The notes under the pieces are model-generated. The model did not search any database and was not told the origin of the DNA. It worked only from the letters and a program-made list of their open reading frames with translations. DNA of 40,128 bases from Prorocentrum cordatum (Eukaryota; Sar; Dinophyceae; Prorocentrales; Prorocentraceae), in the NCBI GenBank assembly GCA_963575745.1, contig CAUYUJ010014606.1, positions 20,001 to 60,128 on the forward strand, given 5' to 3'. This document shows positions 9,176 through 19,080 of the stretch, in pieces. The translations under genes were made by a program, and so were the position numbers. Position 1 is the stretch's first letter, and the number at the start of each line of letters is the position of its first letter.

Positions 9176-9925
9176 GGCGGAGGAGGAGGAGGAGGAGGAG
9201 GAGGAGGAGGAGGAGGAGGAGGAGGAGGGAGGAGGTGGCGGAGGGAGGAGGAGGAGGAGGAGGAGGAGGAGGAGGAGGAGGAGGAGGGGAGGAGGACGGA
9301 GGAGGAGGAGGGGGAGGAGGGAGGAGGATGAGGAGGAGGGGGCGGCGGAGGTGGAGGGTGGAGGAGGAGGAGGGAGGGGAGGAGGTAGGAGGTGGAGGAG
9401 GAGGAGTGAGGAGGAGGAGGAGGAGGAGGAGGAGGAGGAGGAGGAGGTGAGGAGATGGTGGGAGGAAGGAGGAGGAGGATGGGAGCGAGGAGGGGGAGGA
9501 GGAGGGGTGTGAGGAGGTGGAGGAGGGAGGAGGAGGAGGAGGGAGGGGGAGAGGAGGAGGGAGGGTGGTGGAGGAGGTTGAGGAGGAGGAGGAGGAGGGA
9601 GGAGGAGGTGGAGGAGGAGGAGTAGGAGGAGGAGAGGAGGAGGAGGAGGAGAGGAGGAGGAGGTTTTTATGGGAGGGCGGAGGAGGAGGGAGGAGGAGAG
9701 AGGAGGAGGAAGGAGAGGAGGATGGAGGAGGAGGGAGGAGGGAGGAGGGAGGAGGGAGGATGAGGAGGAGGAGGGGAGGAGGAGGAGGGGGAGGAGGAGG
9801 AGGAGGGGGAGGAAGGAGGTGGATTGGGAGGAGGGAGGAGGAGGAGGAGGAGGTGGGAGGAGGAGGGAGGAGGAGGGGCAGGAGGAGGAGGAGGAGGAGG
9901 GGGAGGAGGAGCTGCAGCAAGGGGG
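9176..9925. repeat. Long (GGA)n tract
   Basis: About 750 bp of GGA units with scattered GGT, GAT and GTG interruptions. It makes all frames appear open (Glu/Gly/Arg on plus, Pro/Ser/Leu on minus). Confidence 0.95.
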
Positions 9926-10835
9926 GGGGGGCGGGCGGCCTTCCGAGGCGGGCTCGATCTCTGTGGCCCGCGGCCGCGCGAGAGGCCGACGGCGGTCGAG
10001 CAGCGGGGGGGCTCCGCGGGGGCGCGGAGGGCACGGGAGGGGAGGCGCGCCGGGGCGCGGGGAGGTCGGAGGGCCGGTGCGTTCGAACGCGGAGGGAAGT
10101 GCTGGTCGTCATCAAATAAACAACCATGCCGACTGCTGCGTGGAAGTCGTTCGGGCCGTGCTCCCTGCACATCTGCGTACGACGACGGGGAGATCGAGTG
10201 TCTCTCAAGAGCCTTGAGTGCAGTGTCAGTTCCCCTCCGCGGAGACCGCGGCCGTTCGCGGACCCCCTCCTGGATTCTTCCTGAAGAAGGTTGTCGGAAG
10301 GTTTTTGGAAGGCTTTTCCTTGGCTCCAGGGGGCGGGGGGAGCGAGGAAGGTGTTTTGGAAGGTCTTCCCCCAAAACACAAACCCTTCCAAAAACTGTCC
10401 AAAAAATATCCAATTGCACGTCGCAGCGCGGCAGACAGAGGCGGTCCGCACGCGCGTCGGGGCGAGGCCGGGGCACGGCGTCGCAAGCGAGCCCGCGCGC
10501 AAGAGGGGGGGGGGAAAGGCGATGGGGCGGCGGCGAAGAGAGGGCAGCACGGCGCGGGGGCGCTCTCACGCAACAGTGCTGCGGCGAGTGCGCGGGGGGG
10601 GGGGCTGAGGGTCAGAGGAGGAAAAGGTACCCATCCCATATCTCCTCCCTTCTCTAGGTATCCCCCTCTGCGGACCTCCTGGGCGGCCCCTCGTCAGCCT
10701 TTCGCTGGATTTCGCATGTATGCAGGGCAAGAAACGCAACCGGCAAGGCCCGTGGTGCTGCGGTAGGGGTACCTGTTGTCTTCCCCAGTGGGGGGGGGTG
10801 TCGATGCCGAAGAAGCACGACGCACGCACACCCTC
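9926..10835. other. Unassigned; includes a small hairpin
   Basis: Arms 10296-10312 and 10384-10400 are inverted (15 of 17 match) around GGAAGGTTTTTGGAAGG. On the minus strand, about 10080-10230 is open and moderately protein-like, but it falls inside the inferred SNARE intron and I cannot assign it. TGGGTACCTTT occurs in reverse at 10623-10633. Confidence 0.4.
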
Positions 10836-11677
10836 CGCCGTCCTCCTTCCGCCTCTCCTCCTCCTCCTCACCTCTCCTTCCTCCTCCGCCCCTTCCCGAC
10901 CCCTCCTCCGCCTCGCCTCCTCACTCCGCCTCCCTCCTCCTACGCCGCCTCCGCCCTCCTTCCTCCTCCTCACCTCCCCCCATCCGCCTCATCATCCGAC
11001 GGCCAGACTACTCCGCCAGCGATTTTGTTAACTCCAATCCCCTACACTAGGGGCTGCGGCGAGCGCGCGGGGGGGGAAGGGGGGGGGGCGAGGGGAGGGG
11101 GGAGTCACACGCGGGCCAGGAAGGGTTCTGAGGCGACGCAGGGCGCTCCAGGGAGGGCCTCGCGGGCCTCCCGGAGGGCTCCGCGCAGGGCAGGGAGGGC
11201 CTCCGAGGAGCTTCCTGGACGCCCCCCCCCCCTCCAGCGCGCCACCGCCCAGATGCCGAGGGGCAACGATAAGGGGGACTGGCAGGGGGGGGTTGCATCG
11301 ACCTGGAATCGGCGATACATCGCCGATAGATCGGCGGTAGGTCTCCGACAGTGAATCCGCACCTTCCTGGGCAGGTTGGGGCCATCGGGCCCTATCGGCG
11401 ATCAAGGGGCGATTGGGGGTCGATGCATCCCCCCCTAGGCCCTAGGCCCCCCTATCGTTGCCCCCGGGATGCGCTCCAAGCCCAAGGCGCGGATCCCTCC
11501 TGGGGTCCATCCTGGCAAGGCTCCCGAGCACGCGCCGAGCCGTGGCGGCGAGGACTGCAGGAGTGCCCCCCGCCCCCCCACGCCAAAAACAGAGGACGAC
11601 GTCGACGTGGACGCCGAAGGCGAAGGCCCGCGACGACAAGGTCGAGGAACGAACGTATTCCCTTAGCGCAGCCGAGC
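10836..11677. other. Unassigned; short TCC tract then GC-rich DNA
   Basis: Interrupted TCC and CTCC runs lie at about 10840-10990. The remainder is GC-rich, with GGCGATACATCGCCGAT palindromic words near 11310. No supported gene. Confidence 0.4.
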
Positions 11678-11769
11678 CTTGGTTGCGAAGAGCCCAACCA
11701 GGGACGACACCTCCTCCATCTTGGCCTGCGTGGTCCGGATCTGGTCCACGTCCGCGTCCGTGGTCGGGG
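11678..11769 (-). CDS. STX18: Qa-SNARE (syntaxin-18/Ufe1/SYP8 type), penultimate exon
   Basis: 92 bases: two bases that finish a split codon, then 30 codons. It encodes the first half of the SNARE helix: TDADVDQIRTTQAKM, then EEVSSLVGLFATK, with hydrophobic residues spaced as heptads. The EVSSL..LFATK pattern followed across the splice by EQ is the classic approach to the zero layer in syntaxin-18/SYP8 proteins. The acceptor is CAG before CCCCGACC, and the donor is AAG followed by GC. Unspliced reading ends at TAA after six more codons. The exon before it should end with one base of a split codon. A candidate ending at a GTACGT donor near 12005 has the right phase, but it lies in a hairpin and does not look SNARE-like. 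Confidence 0.62.
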
Positions 11770-11864
11770 CTGGCCACCCCGGGGGCCAGGGTCCACGCTA
11801 TGCCGCTACGTACACACCTTTACCATCAAAGGCCAGGGCCATCCTGGGCCCAGGGACGGTGCAT

Positions 11865-11914
11865 GGACCCTCCTGGTCGAGCCCGAGGATCCCTGGCCTC
11901 GACCAGGAGGGTCC
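11865..11914. repeat. Perfect 17-bp inverted repeat inside a wider foldback
   Basis: GGACCCTCCTGGTCGAG (11865-11881) and its exact complement (11898-11914) are separated by 16 bp. Weaker symmetry with GGCCAGG words extends to about 11830 and 11955. Confidence 0.8.
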
Positions 11915-11982
11915 TTGCCCCGTCCTGGCCAGGCCAGATGTCCCTGGCTGGGGGCCCACGCCAAAGATGACCCGTGTCAAGC

Positions 11983-12047
11983 GATCTGGAGACGTACCTT
12001 CGAGCATCCAGGGCTCTGCGAGATGCTCGAGAGTACGTCTCGAGATC
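11983..12047. repeat. 26-bp-arm hairpin
   Basis: Arms 11983-12008 and 12022-12047 are inverted with 3 mismatches and a 13-bp spacer. Shared words are GAGACGTAC and TCGAGCATC. It is followed by a short TCC tract (12056-12088). Confidence 0.8.
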
Positions 12048-12225
12048 TGCTGATACTCCTCCTCCTCCTCCGCCTCCTCCTCCTCGGCTAGAAGCAGGAG
12101 TGACCCTAGGCAGGAGTGATCTTTGATGCGTCGCTCGTCCATCGCTGAACAAGCGATGCGACAATAGCGGCTTGCGTGCCTGGGTTTGCCCCCCCTCCCC
12201 CACGCCCCCCATGCACCCCGGAAGC

Positions 12226-12278
12226 CGCACACGAAAGGTAACTCTGGGGAGGGGTCACTCTCACGTGCAGCCGACAGA
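12226..12278. repeat. Dispersed motif shared with 1496-1550
   Basis: The sequence GAGGGGTCACTCTCACGTG with surrounding bases resembles the right end of the element at 1022-1546. Here it directly precedes the TA and ACAT microsatellites. Confidence 0.55.
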
Positions 12279-12284
12279 GTATGG

Positions 12285-12856
12285 ATACCTATATATATAT
12301 ATATATAGATATATATATATGTATACACAACTATATGTATGTGTATGCACACACATATACATGTATACATACACGCATGCATACATGCATACATGCATCC
12401 ATGCATACATGCATGCAAACATACGTACATACGTACTTGCTTACGTACAAACGTACATACATACATACGTGCACACATACATGCACACATACACACATAC
12501 CTACATACATACATATATGCATACAAGCACGCATGCATACATGTATACATACATACGTGTACATGCATACACGCATACATACATACATGCATGCGTACAC
12601 ACGTACAGACATGCATGTTTGCGTACCCACATACATACATACGTCAATGCGTACGTACATACATACATACATACATACATACACACAGACATACATGCAT
12701 GCATGCATACATACATACATACATACATACGTACATACATATACATACATGCATGCATACTTACATACATACATACTTACACGTGCACGCAAACAATCAT
12801 ACATACATACGTTCGGATGTACGTATGTACGTACCTACATACACACACATATATAC
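12285..12856. repeat. (TA)n and (ACAT)n-type microsatellite
   Basis: TA repeats (12288-12320) pass into tetranucleotide ACAT/CATA/GCAT/GTAC variants until about 12850. Tyr/His/Thr- and Cys/Met-rich open frames on both strands are by-products. Confidence 0.95.
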
Positions 12857-12894
12857 AGGGGGGTGGCCCGGTGGGTTCCCCATTCGGCCTGAAG

Positions 12895-13460
12895 ATGAAG
12901 ACTCTATTTGAAGACTCTATTGTTTTGAAGACTCTATTTGAAGACTCTATTCGCCTGACGCTCGATGACGCCTGTGACGCCTCTATTCTGGCTGACGCCT
13001 CTATTGGCCTGACGCCCGATGACGCCTCTGACGCCTCTATTCGTCTGACGCCTTTATTCGCTCGGCGCCGTATTTGCCCTGTCGTTCCTATGGGCCAGAC
13101 GATCGCTGACACCCGTGACGCCTTTATTCGGTCTGACGCCTCTATTCGGCTGACGCCCGCTGACGCTCCTGACGCCTCTATTCTGCCTGACGCCTCTATT
13201 CGCTTGAAGACCGATGACGCCCGTGACGCCTCTATTCCTCTGACGCCTTTATTCGGCTGACGCCCGATGACGCCTGTGACGCCTCTATTCTGGCTGACGC
13301 CTCTATTCGGCTGACGCCCGCTGACGCTCCTGACGCCTCTATTCTGCCTGACGCCTCTATTCGCCTGAAGACCGATGACTCCCGTGACGCCTCTATTCCT
13401 CTGACGCCTTTATTCGGCTGACGCCCGATGACGCCTGTGACGCCTCTATTCTGCCTGAGA
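12895..13460. repeat. GACGCCTCTATT satellite (left arm)
   Basis: It starts as repeats of GAAGACTCTATTTGAA, then becomes alternating TGACGCC and CTCTATTCGGC words with units of roughly 33 bp. A longer unit of about 180 bp is duplicated (compare 13110-13260 with 13290-13440). Confidence 0.8.
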
Positions 13461-13485
13461 TCCGCTAGGAATTTCCCCAAATGAT

Positions 13486-13558
13486 CTGTCCGCGGCGGGT
13501 GGTTTTCCGTGGAGAATCTGGCCCAGATTCCCCACGGGAGAGCATCCGTCGCGGACGG
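13486..13558. repeat. 73-bp hairpin unit H1
   Basis: CTGTCCGCGGCGG pairs with CCGTCGCGGACGG at the other end. The inner arms CCGTGGAGAATCTGG and CAGATTCCCCACGGG also pair. Related units lie at 14854-14928, 14956-15028 and 15183-15255. Confidence 0.8.
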
Positions 13559-13599
13559 GGTTTTCTGGGAACCCCCCAATGGGCCCTGTGACCAAATTT

Positions 13600-14125
13600 T
13601 CGGGACGTGATTCGTGACACTATGCCCAACGGAATTCCCGGGGCGGGTTCGATGGCTCGACACCATGCCAAACGGAATCTCCCGGGGTGGGTCTAGGGGG
13701 CACGACGCCATGCGAAACGGGATCTCCCGGGAACCAATTTTCGGAGCGTGATCCGTGACATCATGCCAAACGATATCTCCGGGAGAGGCCCTCATAGGCC
13801 CGACACCATGCCAAACGGAATCTCCCGGGGCGGGTCTAGGGGGCCCGACACCATGCCAAACGGAACCTCCCGGGACCAAATTTTCGGGGTGTGATCGTGA
13901 AACCATGCCAAACGGAATCTCCCGGGGCGGGTCTAGGGGGCCCGACACCATGCGAAACGGGACCTCCCGGGACCAAATTTTCGGGGCGTGTTCGTGACAT
14001 CATGCCAAACGATATCTCCGGGAGGGGCCTCCATGGGCCCGACACCATGCCAAACGGGACCATTGGCAAGAAGCGCCCATGGGCCCGACATCATGCCAAA
14101 CGGGATCTCCCGAGCGCTGGCCCAA
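13600..14125. repeat. CCATGCCAAACGG tandem array, block 1
   Basis: About 11 copies of CCATGCCAAACGG followed by AATCTCCCGGGG-like sequence and GGCCCGACA, spaced about 40-50 bp. Block 2 lies at 15257-15600 in the same orientation. Confidence 0.85.
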
Positions 14126-14159
14126 GTGTCCGAATCGGCCTGGAAGGGTTCCCGGGCGC

Positions 14160-14770
14160 TGATCGCAGAAATTCAATATTTTTAAAAGAAAAATGTGTTC
14201 TAGAGTGGCCTTTTTTCGACGTTATCTCGGAATTCAATTTTCTGGCGCCGGTCGGCGCCGGAACCGGCTCTGGCGCCGGCCCGGGCGCCGACCCAGGCGT
14301 CCGGCTCGAGCGCAGGCTCGTGTGCCGGAATCGGCCCAGAAGAATTAATTCCTGGGTGCGGGAGCAAAAAATCAATATTTTTGAAAGAAAAATGTGTTTT
14401 GGAGTGGGTTTTTTTCGGTCCGCCTCGGAATTCAATTTTTCGGTACCAGCCGGCGCCGAAACCGGCCCAGGCGCCGGCCCGGGCGCCGGCCCGGGCGCCG
14501 ACTTTGGTGTCCGGCTCGAGTGCCGGCTTGGGTGCCGGAATCTGCTTGGAAGGGTTCCTGGGTGATGGGAGCAGAAAATCCGTATTTTTGAAGGAAAAAT
14601 GTGAATTGGAGTTGACTTTTGTTCGGCATCGCTCGGAATTCAACTTTCTAGTGCCGGCCCGCGCCGGAACCGGCCCGGGCGCTGGCCCCGGCGCCGGCCC
14701 GGGGTCCGGCTAGAGCGCCAGTCGGGTGCCGGAATCGGGCGCCGGTAGCAGAAAATCAATATTTTTGGAA
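14160..14770. repeat. Tandem repeat of about 200 bp, four units
   Basis: Units begin near 14164, 14365, 14571 and 14747 with GCAGAAAATCAATATTTTT. They continue through GAAAAATGTG and GGAATTCAATTTT, then a GGCGCCGG-rich half. Each unit therefore alternates an AT-rich and a GC-rich half. The last unit is shortened. Confidence 0.8.
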
Positions 14771-14853
14771 GAAAAATGTGTCTTGGAGTGGATATTTTTC
14801 CATATCGGTTCTGAATTCAATTTTACGGCGCCGGCCGGCGTCCCCGACGGACC

Positions 14854-14928
14854 CTGTCCGCGGCGTGGGGTCTCCCGTGGTGGAGAATCTGGCCCGATTC
14901 CCTACGGGAGATCATCCGCCGCGGACGG
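14854..14928. repeat. 73-bp hairpin unit H2
   Basis: Same ends as H1 (CTGTCCGCGGCG and GCCGCGGACGG), with a small change near the loop. Confidence 0.8.
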
Positions 14929-14955
14929 AGCCCTCGGGGAGCCCTCCAACGGGGC

Positions 14956-15028
14956 CTGTCCGCGGCGGAGGCTCTCCCATGGAGAATCTGGCCCAGATTC
15001 CCCACGGGAAAGCATCCGCCGCGGACGG
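14956..15028. repeat. 73-bp hairpin unit H3, abutting the gap
   Basis: Complete hairpin that ends exactly where the N run starts. It is separated from H2 by a short spacer that is also echoed near 15607-15655. Confidence 0.8.
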
Positions 15029-15128
15029 NNNNNNNNNNNNNNNNNNNNNNNNNNNNNNNNNNNNNNNNNNNNNNNNNNNNNNNNNNNNNNNNNNNNNNNN
15101 NNNNNNNNNNNNNNNNNNNNNNNNNNNN
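15029..15128. other. Assembly gap (100 N)
   Basis: A run of exactly 100 N, the usual placeholder for a gap of unknown size. It follows a hairpin unit directly, which suggests palindromic sequence broke the assembly. Confidence 0.99.
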
Positions 15129-15182
15129 ATGCCCAAAACAACCAAAAAACATTGAAAATCACTAAAATATGCCCGACAGACC

Positions 15183-15255
15183 CTGTCCGCGGCGGGAGGT
15201 CTCCCGTGGAGAATCTGGCCCCGATTCCCCACGGGAGACCATCCGCCGCGGACGG
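15183..15255. repeat. 73-bp hairpin unit H4
   Basis: The best-preserved unit: GGGAGGTCTCCCGTGG pairs with CCACGGGAGACC, and the CCGCGG ends pair as in H1-H3. Confidence 0.8.
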
Positions 15256-15256
15256 G

Positions 15257-15600
15257 GCCCGACACCATGCCAAACGGGACCTCCAGGGGCGGCGAAGGCC
15301 CGACACCATGCCAAACAAGACCTCCGGGGACCAAATTTTCGGGGCGTGACCCATGACACCATGCCAAACCTCGGGGAGAGGCGCCCATGGGCCCGACACC
15401 ATGCCAAACGGGACCACCGGCCAGAAGCGCCCCTGGGCCCGACACCATCCCAAACGGGACCTCCCGAGACCACGTTTTCGGTGCGTGACACCATGCCAAA
15501 CGGGACCTCCGGGGAAGGCGCTCGTGGGCACGACACCATGCCAAACGGGACCTCCGGCGAGAAGCGCCCATGGGCCCGACACCATGCCAAACGACCCCCC
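15257..15600. repeat. CCATGCCAAACGG tandem array, block 2
   Basis: About 8 copies of CCATGCCAAACGGGACCTCC with GGGCCCGACA between them. Same orientation as block 1. Confidence 0.85.
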
Positions 15601-15654
15601 CGCCGCAGACGGAGCCTTCGGGGCCTTCGGGGAGCCCCCAATGGGCCTGTCCGC

Positions 15655-16186
15655 GGCAGAAATAGCGTCTGCGCCCGGAATAGCGTCTGCGCCGGGAATA
15701 GCGTCTGCGCCGGGAATAGCGTCTTCGCCGGGAATAGCGTCTTCGCCCGGAATAGCGTCTTCGCCGGGAATAGCGTCTGCGCCGGGAATAGCGTCTTCGC
15801 CGGGAATAGCGTCTTCGCCGGGAATAGCGTCTTCGCCGGGAATAGCGTCTTCGCGGGAATAGCGTCTGCGCCGGGAATAGCGTCTTCGCTGGGAATAGCG
15901 TCTTCGCCGGGAATAGCGTCTTCGCGGGAATAGCGTCTGCGCCGGGAATAGCGTCTGCGCCGGGAATAGCGTCTGCGCCGGGAATAGCGTCTGCGCCGGG
16001 AATAGCGTAATATTCCCCGGGAATGGGGATCCCCGCCGGGAATAGCGTCTTCAGGCACATTTGCGTCTTCAAACGGAATTGCGTCTTCAAGCGCATTTGC
16101 GTCTTCACCCTGTGGTTGCGCAATTGCGTCTTCAAAGCGATTAGCGTCTTCACCCGCTCGACCGCCCCTGGCCAATAGCGTCTTTC
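15655..16186. repeat. 18-bp satellite GGGAATAGCGTCTTCGCC (right arm)
   Basis: About 20 units of 18 bp, with TCTTC/TCTGC variation, run to about 16010. Looser GCGTCTTCA words continue to 16200. The complement (GAAGACGCTATT) matches the start of the left-arm satellite. Confidence 0.9.
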
Positions 16187-16237
16187 AATAGCGTCTTCGT
16201 CTTCAGGCCTTTTGGGGAACCCCGTGTGCCACCTCAA

Positions 16238-16624
16238 TGTGTATATATATATATATATGTGCATGCGCACATGTGTATCCACACCTATATGAACTATAAC
16301 CACGCACGCCCTTCGCGCGCTTCAGTTCTAGCAAACACCCACCCTTGACAATTTCACATATGTACGCATGTACGCACATGCCCAAACATGAACTGGCCTG
16401 CCAAAACCGTCGAATACGCCGCGGCCGGTGTCGTGAGTCGGAACAGGAGAGGTTGAGCCTGGGCGGCTCCCTGAGTGGGAAAATAGGAGCCTCCAGCTGG
16501 GCCCGCCCTCTGATCCCCCCCTTGGGCCCACCTGCCCCCCCTTCGCGAAGCCCCGAAGCGCTCAGGCGAAAACTCGGGCGCCAATCGCGCCGTATCGCCA
16601 ATACCACAGCAAAAAGGCGCAACG
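16238..16624. other. TA microsatellite then unassigned DNA
   Basis: TA units at 16238-16259, then mixed DNA with residual ACAT words (about 16350-16385). No supported gene. Confidence 0.4.
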
Positions 16625-17042
16625 TGCCACCTCCTCCTGCTACTCCTCCTCCTCTTCCTCCTCCTCCTCCTCCTCCTCCTCCTCCGCCCCCATCCGCCTC
16701 CTCCGCCTCCGCCTCCTGCTCATCATCCGCCCCCTCCGCCCCCTCCGCCTCCGCCTCCTCCGCCTCCTCCGCCTCCTCCCCCTCCTTCTCCTCCTCCTCG
16801 TCGTCCTCGTCCTCCTCCAACCATCCTCCTCCTCCTACCACCTCCTCCCTTCCTCCACCTCACCCTCCTCCCACCTCCCTCCTCCCTCCTCCTCACCTCC
16901 TCCTCCTCCTCCTCCTCTCCTCCTCCTCCTCCTACCTCCTCCTCTCCCCTCCTCCCTCTCCTCCTCCTCCCCCCCCTCCTCCTCCACCTCCACTCCTCCT
17001 CCTCCTCATCCTCATCCACCCTCCTCCTCCCCCCCCTCCCCC
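16625..17042. repeat. (TCC)n tract
   Basis: TCC units with GCC, TCG and ACC interruptions, ending in a short (GGTC)n patch at 17046-17064. Confidence 0.9.
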
Positions 17043-17535
17043 TCCTCGGTCGGTCGGTCGGTCGATGCGCAAGAAGGGTCGAAGCGCGCAATGGAGAGAT
17101 GAGGGCGAGAAGACAACAGGGTGAAGAACAAGGCAGAGGCAGCAGCAGCAGCAAGGAGCGGATGCCACAGCCTCAAACGCACGAAGGCGCAGACCCACTC
17201 TGGCAGTGGGCGGGCACGGGGCACTGTCACTCATAGCTGACGAGACTAAAGGACAGGAAAGGGAAGTACTATAGAGAAAGGAAAAGAATAGGCCTTCCCC
17301 CTTCCAAACAAGCTCGCTACTCCCCAATCGGGGGCGGTCGGGCCTTGACCGAGCCTGACTTCACTCTAGGGGTACTGCCTTTAAAGGATGGCGCAACCTG
17401 CAAGGAACCTGTTCGGCACTCGTATCCCTTCCCCCTAGAGCCCTTCACGAGCGCGCCTGGCACGCGACACTCCAGTTCTGCAACTTACTCTATACATAAA
17501 AGAGAGATAGAGAGAGAAGCAAGCAACCGTCGTGG
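17043..17535. other. Unassigned; probable 3' flank or tail of the LINE
   Basis: It lies directly downstream of the LINE reading direction (minus strand). It has no recognisable protein. A GAGATAGAGAGAG patch occurs at about 17503-17520. I could not find a clear A-tail or target duplication marking the LINE end. Confidence 0.35.
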
Positions 17536-18364
17536 TTATAACGTAACTGTGGCTCGCCTTGACTCTGACTGATGCAACATGCAGTCCATGGCAAACCCCG
17601 TAGTCGTAAGATAAGGATCGAGTGGTGCCGCAAATCTCCTCAACCCAAGAGGCAGATCCCATCCGTCGGTGGTGGGCCCAATCTGAAGCAACCCCCGTAG
17701 GCTGATCTCGTCCTGACGGGTCCACTGGAGCGGTGACCTGCCGAGGTCGGCGGGTGATAACCGAGGCGGAGGAGAGTCGCGGCACAACTGTGGGAACCTC
17801 ACTCTGGTCTCCTGCAAAATACTGGCAGCCAGGAAACGGGAGAGACCCGACGGGTAAACCTTAGCATGAGAGGTGCGCCAAAGGCCATCGTCACCAACCC
17901 CCATGAGTCCAGGATGAGGCCAAGAATGAGTGCAAAGCCACCCCCCCAGGTTTGGCTGCCAGTATAATGCTCATAGCGTTAAGATGAACAGCCAACAGAG
18001 TGGTCGGTTTTCAATGGGAGGAACCAAACATGCACTGGTTGATATGTATCAACCTGGCACCAGGGAGGGCACACAAGCGCCTAAGATGGGGTAAATGCCA
18101 CGAGCTCGGAGCCTCCGGTACCCTGGGATTTGTCGAAGGATGCTCCATGAGTGCCGGAATTCCATGAATCCAAGCTTCGTAGAGAAACCTCACCGTCGTC
18201 CTGAGCAAGTCATTACCTAAAGCGATCTGAGCAGACTCACGTGCATTTACATGCCCAAAACCCCATAGTACATCCTTCGAGCGCAGCGGGCGGGGAGGGC
18301 GGGCACCCCCAGGAGCGTTGGTTGGCTGGGATAGGAAGATGTCGTGCCGCGGACCACGTCTCAC
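17536..18364 (-). pseudogene. LINE: C-terminal region
   Basis: After a frame change the element continues with PRPLRSKDVLWGFGHV, LMEHPSTNPRVPE and CALPGARLIHINQCMFGSSH. A TGA at 18011-18013 follows, then KPTTLLAVHLN in the same frame, and another break before DDGLWRTSHAKVYPSGLSRF. The HPSTNP block after the PPC motif fits a methyltransferase-like fold. The end at 17536 is the last stop codon; the true element end is unknown. Confidence 0.6.
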
Positions 18365-19080
18365 ACGGAGGCCCAGCTATTATAGCCGCTACACGGCCTG
18401 AGCGAAGCAACAATATCCAGAGCCAAACGGTGCTTTCCACTGTCAAGTCACCATGCACGGGGTGATTAGCGACATCCACACTAAGTACCATGATGTTGGT
18501 GGGGAAGGTGTCAACCAGAATATCCACGTGCCATTGGACGTCCCCCTCACGACGATGCCCCGAGAACAAATGGAGGACATACATGACAGGGCGAAAGGGA
18601 AGCAAGCGAGGGTGAACGGATGCAGGCGAGGGGGGAGGAGAAGGCGGGATTCCTTCCACTGACTCTGCAAGCAAGCGTGCCCGCTGGCGCGAGCACCTCA
18701 CCCTGGGGCCTATGGGTGGGCCTGAGCACTGTAGCGGTGGCCGCTCCGCGTAGTGGTCGGGGCGAGCCCTGGCACGATTGAACGCCGTGACCTGCTTGTA
18801 CTCGACGCGTGCCTGACCTAGCTCCTCCTCGCTGGGCAGAAAACCTGACCTTACCCAAGACACTCTACAGGTAGGGGAGTTGCGTAAGTGCTGCACTAGC
18901 CGAGGGTTATTGTGAAACTCGCGCAGGCATATCTGACAGAGGGACCCAGCAGCAAGCCTGGTCGGTGCCCCAGGGGCCTTGTGGACTTTACCTCTAATGG
19001 GGGCGCCGCTGCTGAAGGCTCGAGGCAACAAAGGAGCAATCAGGGCACTGAAAAATCAAAGCAGGGATACTAGAGGCCTC
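18237..19080 (-). pseudogene. LINE: zinc fingers and C5-methyltransferase-like domain
   Basis: A first finger is split by a frameshift: FQCPDCSFVAS is in one frame and RAFSSGAPIRGKVHK in the next, with the last His position replaced by Pro. A second finger is intact: CQIC, then His, then Cys at residues 32, 35, 48 and 55 of the segment from 19031. The methyltransferase-like part has VLHLFSGHRREGD (FSG at 18566-18558, SAM-binding motif I position), VLSVDVA (motif II position) and AGPPCETWSAAR (PPC at 18371-18363, the motif IV catalytic Cys). Later motifs of a full DNMT are not clear, so activity is doubtful even in intact relatives. Confidence 0.7.

Larger units (their letters stand above)
8329..11677 (-). 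other. Inferred GC-AG intron of the SNARE gene
   Basis: On the minus strand it begins GCTCGG after AAG and ends CGCGAG before GTTGCC. Removing it joins LFATK to VAEQQ in phase 0, giving a continuous SNARE heptad pattern. GC donors are accepted in dinoflagellates. The 3,349 bp contain a GGA tract (9176-9925), a hairpin (10296-10400), a CCAAGAGGCCCC-type minisatellite and a 23-bp word shared with the 89-bp satellite at 22.2-23.6 kb. Confidence 0.6.
12840..16248. mobile_element. Composite inverted-end element of about 3.4 kb
   Basis: The left end (about 12850-12911) and right end (about 16186-16248) are imperfect inverted repeats. They share ATATATAC, GGTGGC, GGGTTCCCCA, GGCCTGAAGA and GAAGAC(T/G)CTATT in order. 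Both outer flanks are TA/ACAT microsatellite. Inside each end is a satellite in opposite orientation: GAAGACTCTATT/GACGCC on the left and its complement type, GGGAATAGCGTCTTC, on the right. The core holds hairpins, CCATGCCAAACGG arrays and an assembly gap. No transposase or other protein is recognised. It may be a giant foldback element or an amplified palindrome. Confidence 0.5.

Noticed and set aside
8883-10550. 555-codon minus-strand Pro/Ser/Leu-rich frame
   Set aside because: Product of the GGA tract. It overlaps equally open frames on the other strand.
11993-12060. Upstream SNARE exon ending at a strong GTACGT donor with matching phase
   Set aside because: The segment is one arm of a hairpin, its peptide (ISRRTLEHLAEPWMLE) does not resemble the SNARE N-terminal half, and no good acceptor precedes it. 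Kept only as a remark.
11798-12640. Cys/Met/Tyr-rich frame resembling a cysteine-rich protein
   Set aside because: Translation of the ACAT tetranucleotide repeat; similar frames exist in several phases and on both strands.
15655-16010. CRISPR-like short repeats of 18 bp
   Set aside because: Pure tandem satellite without spacers.
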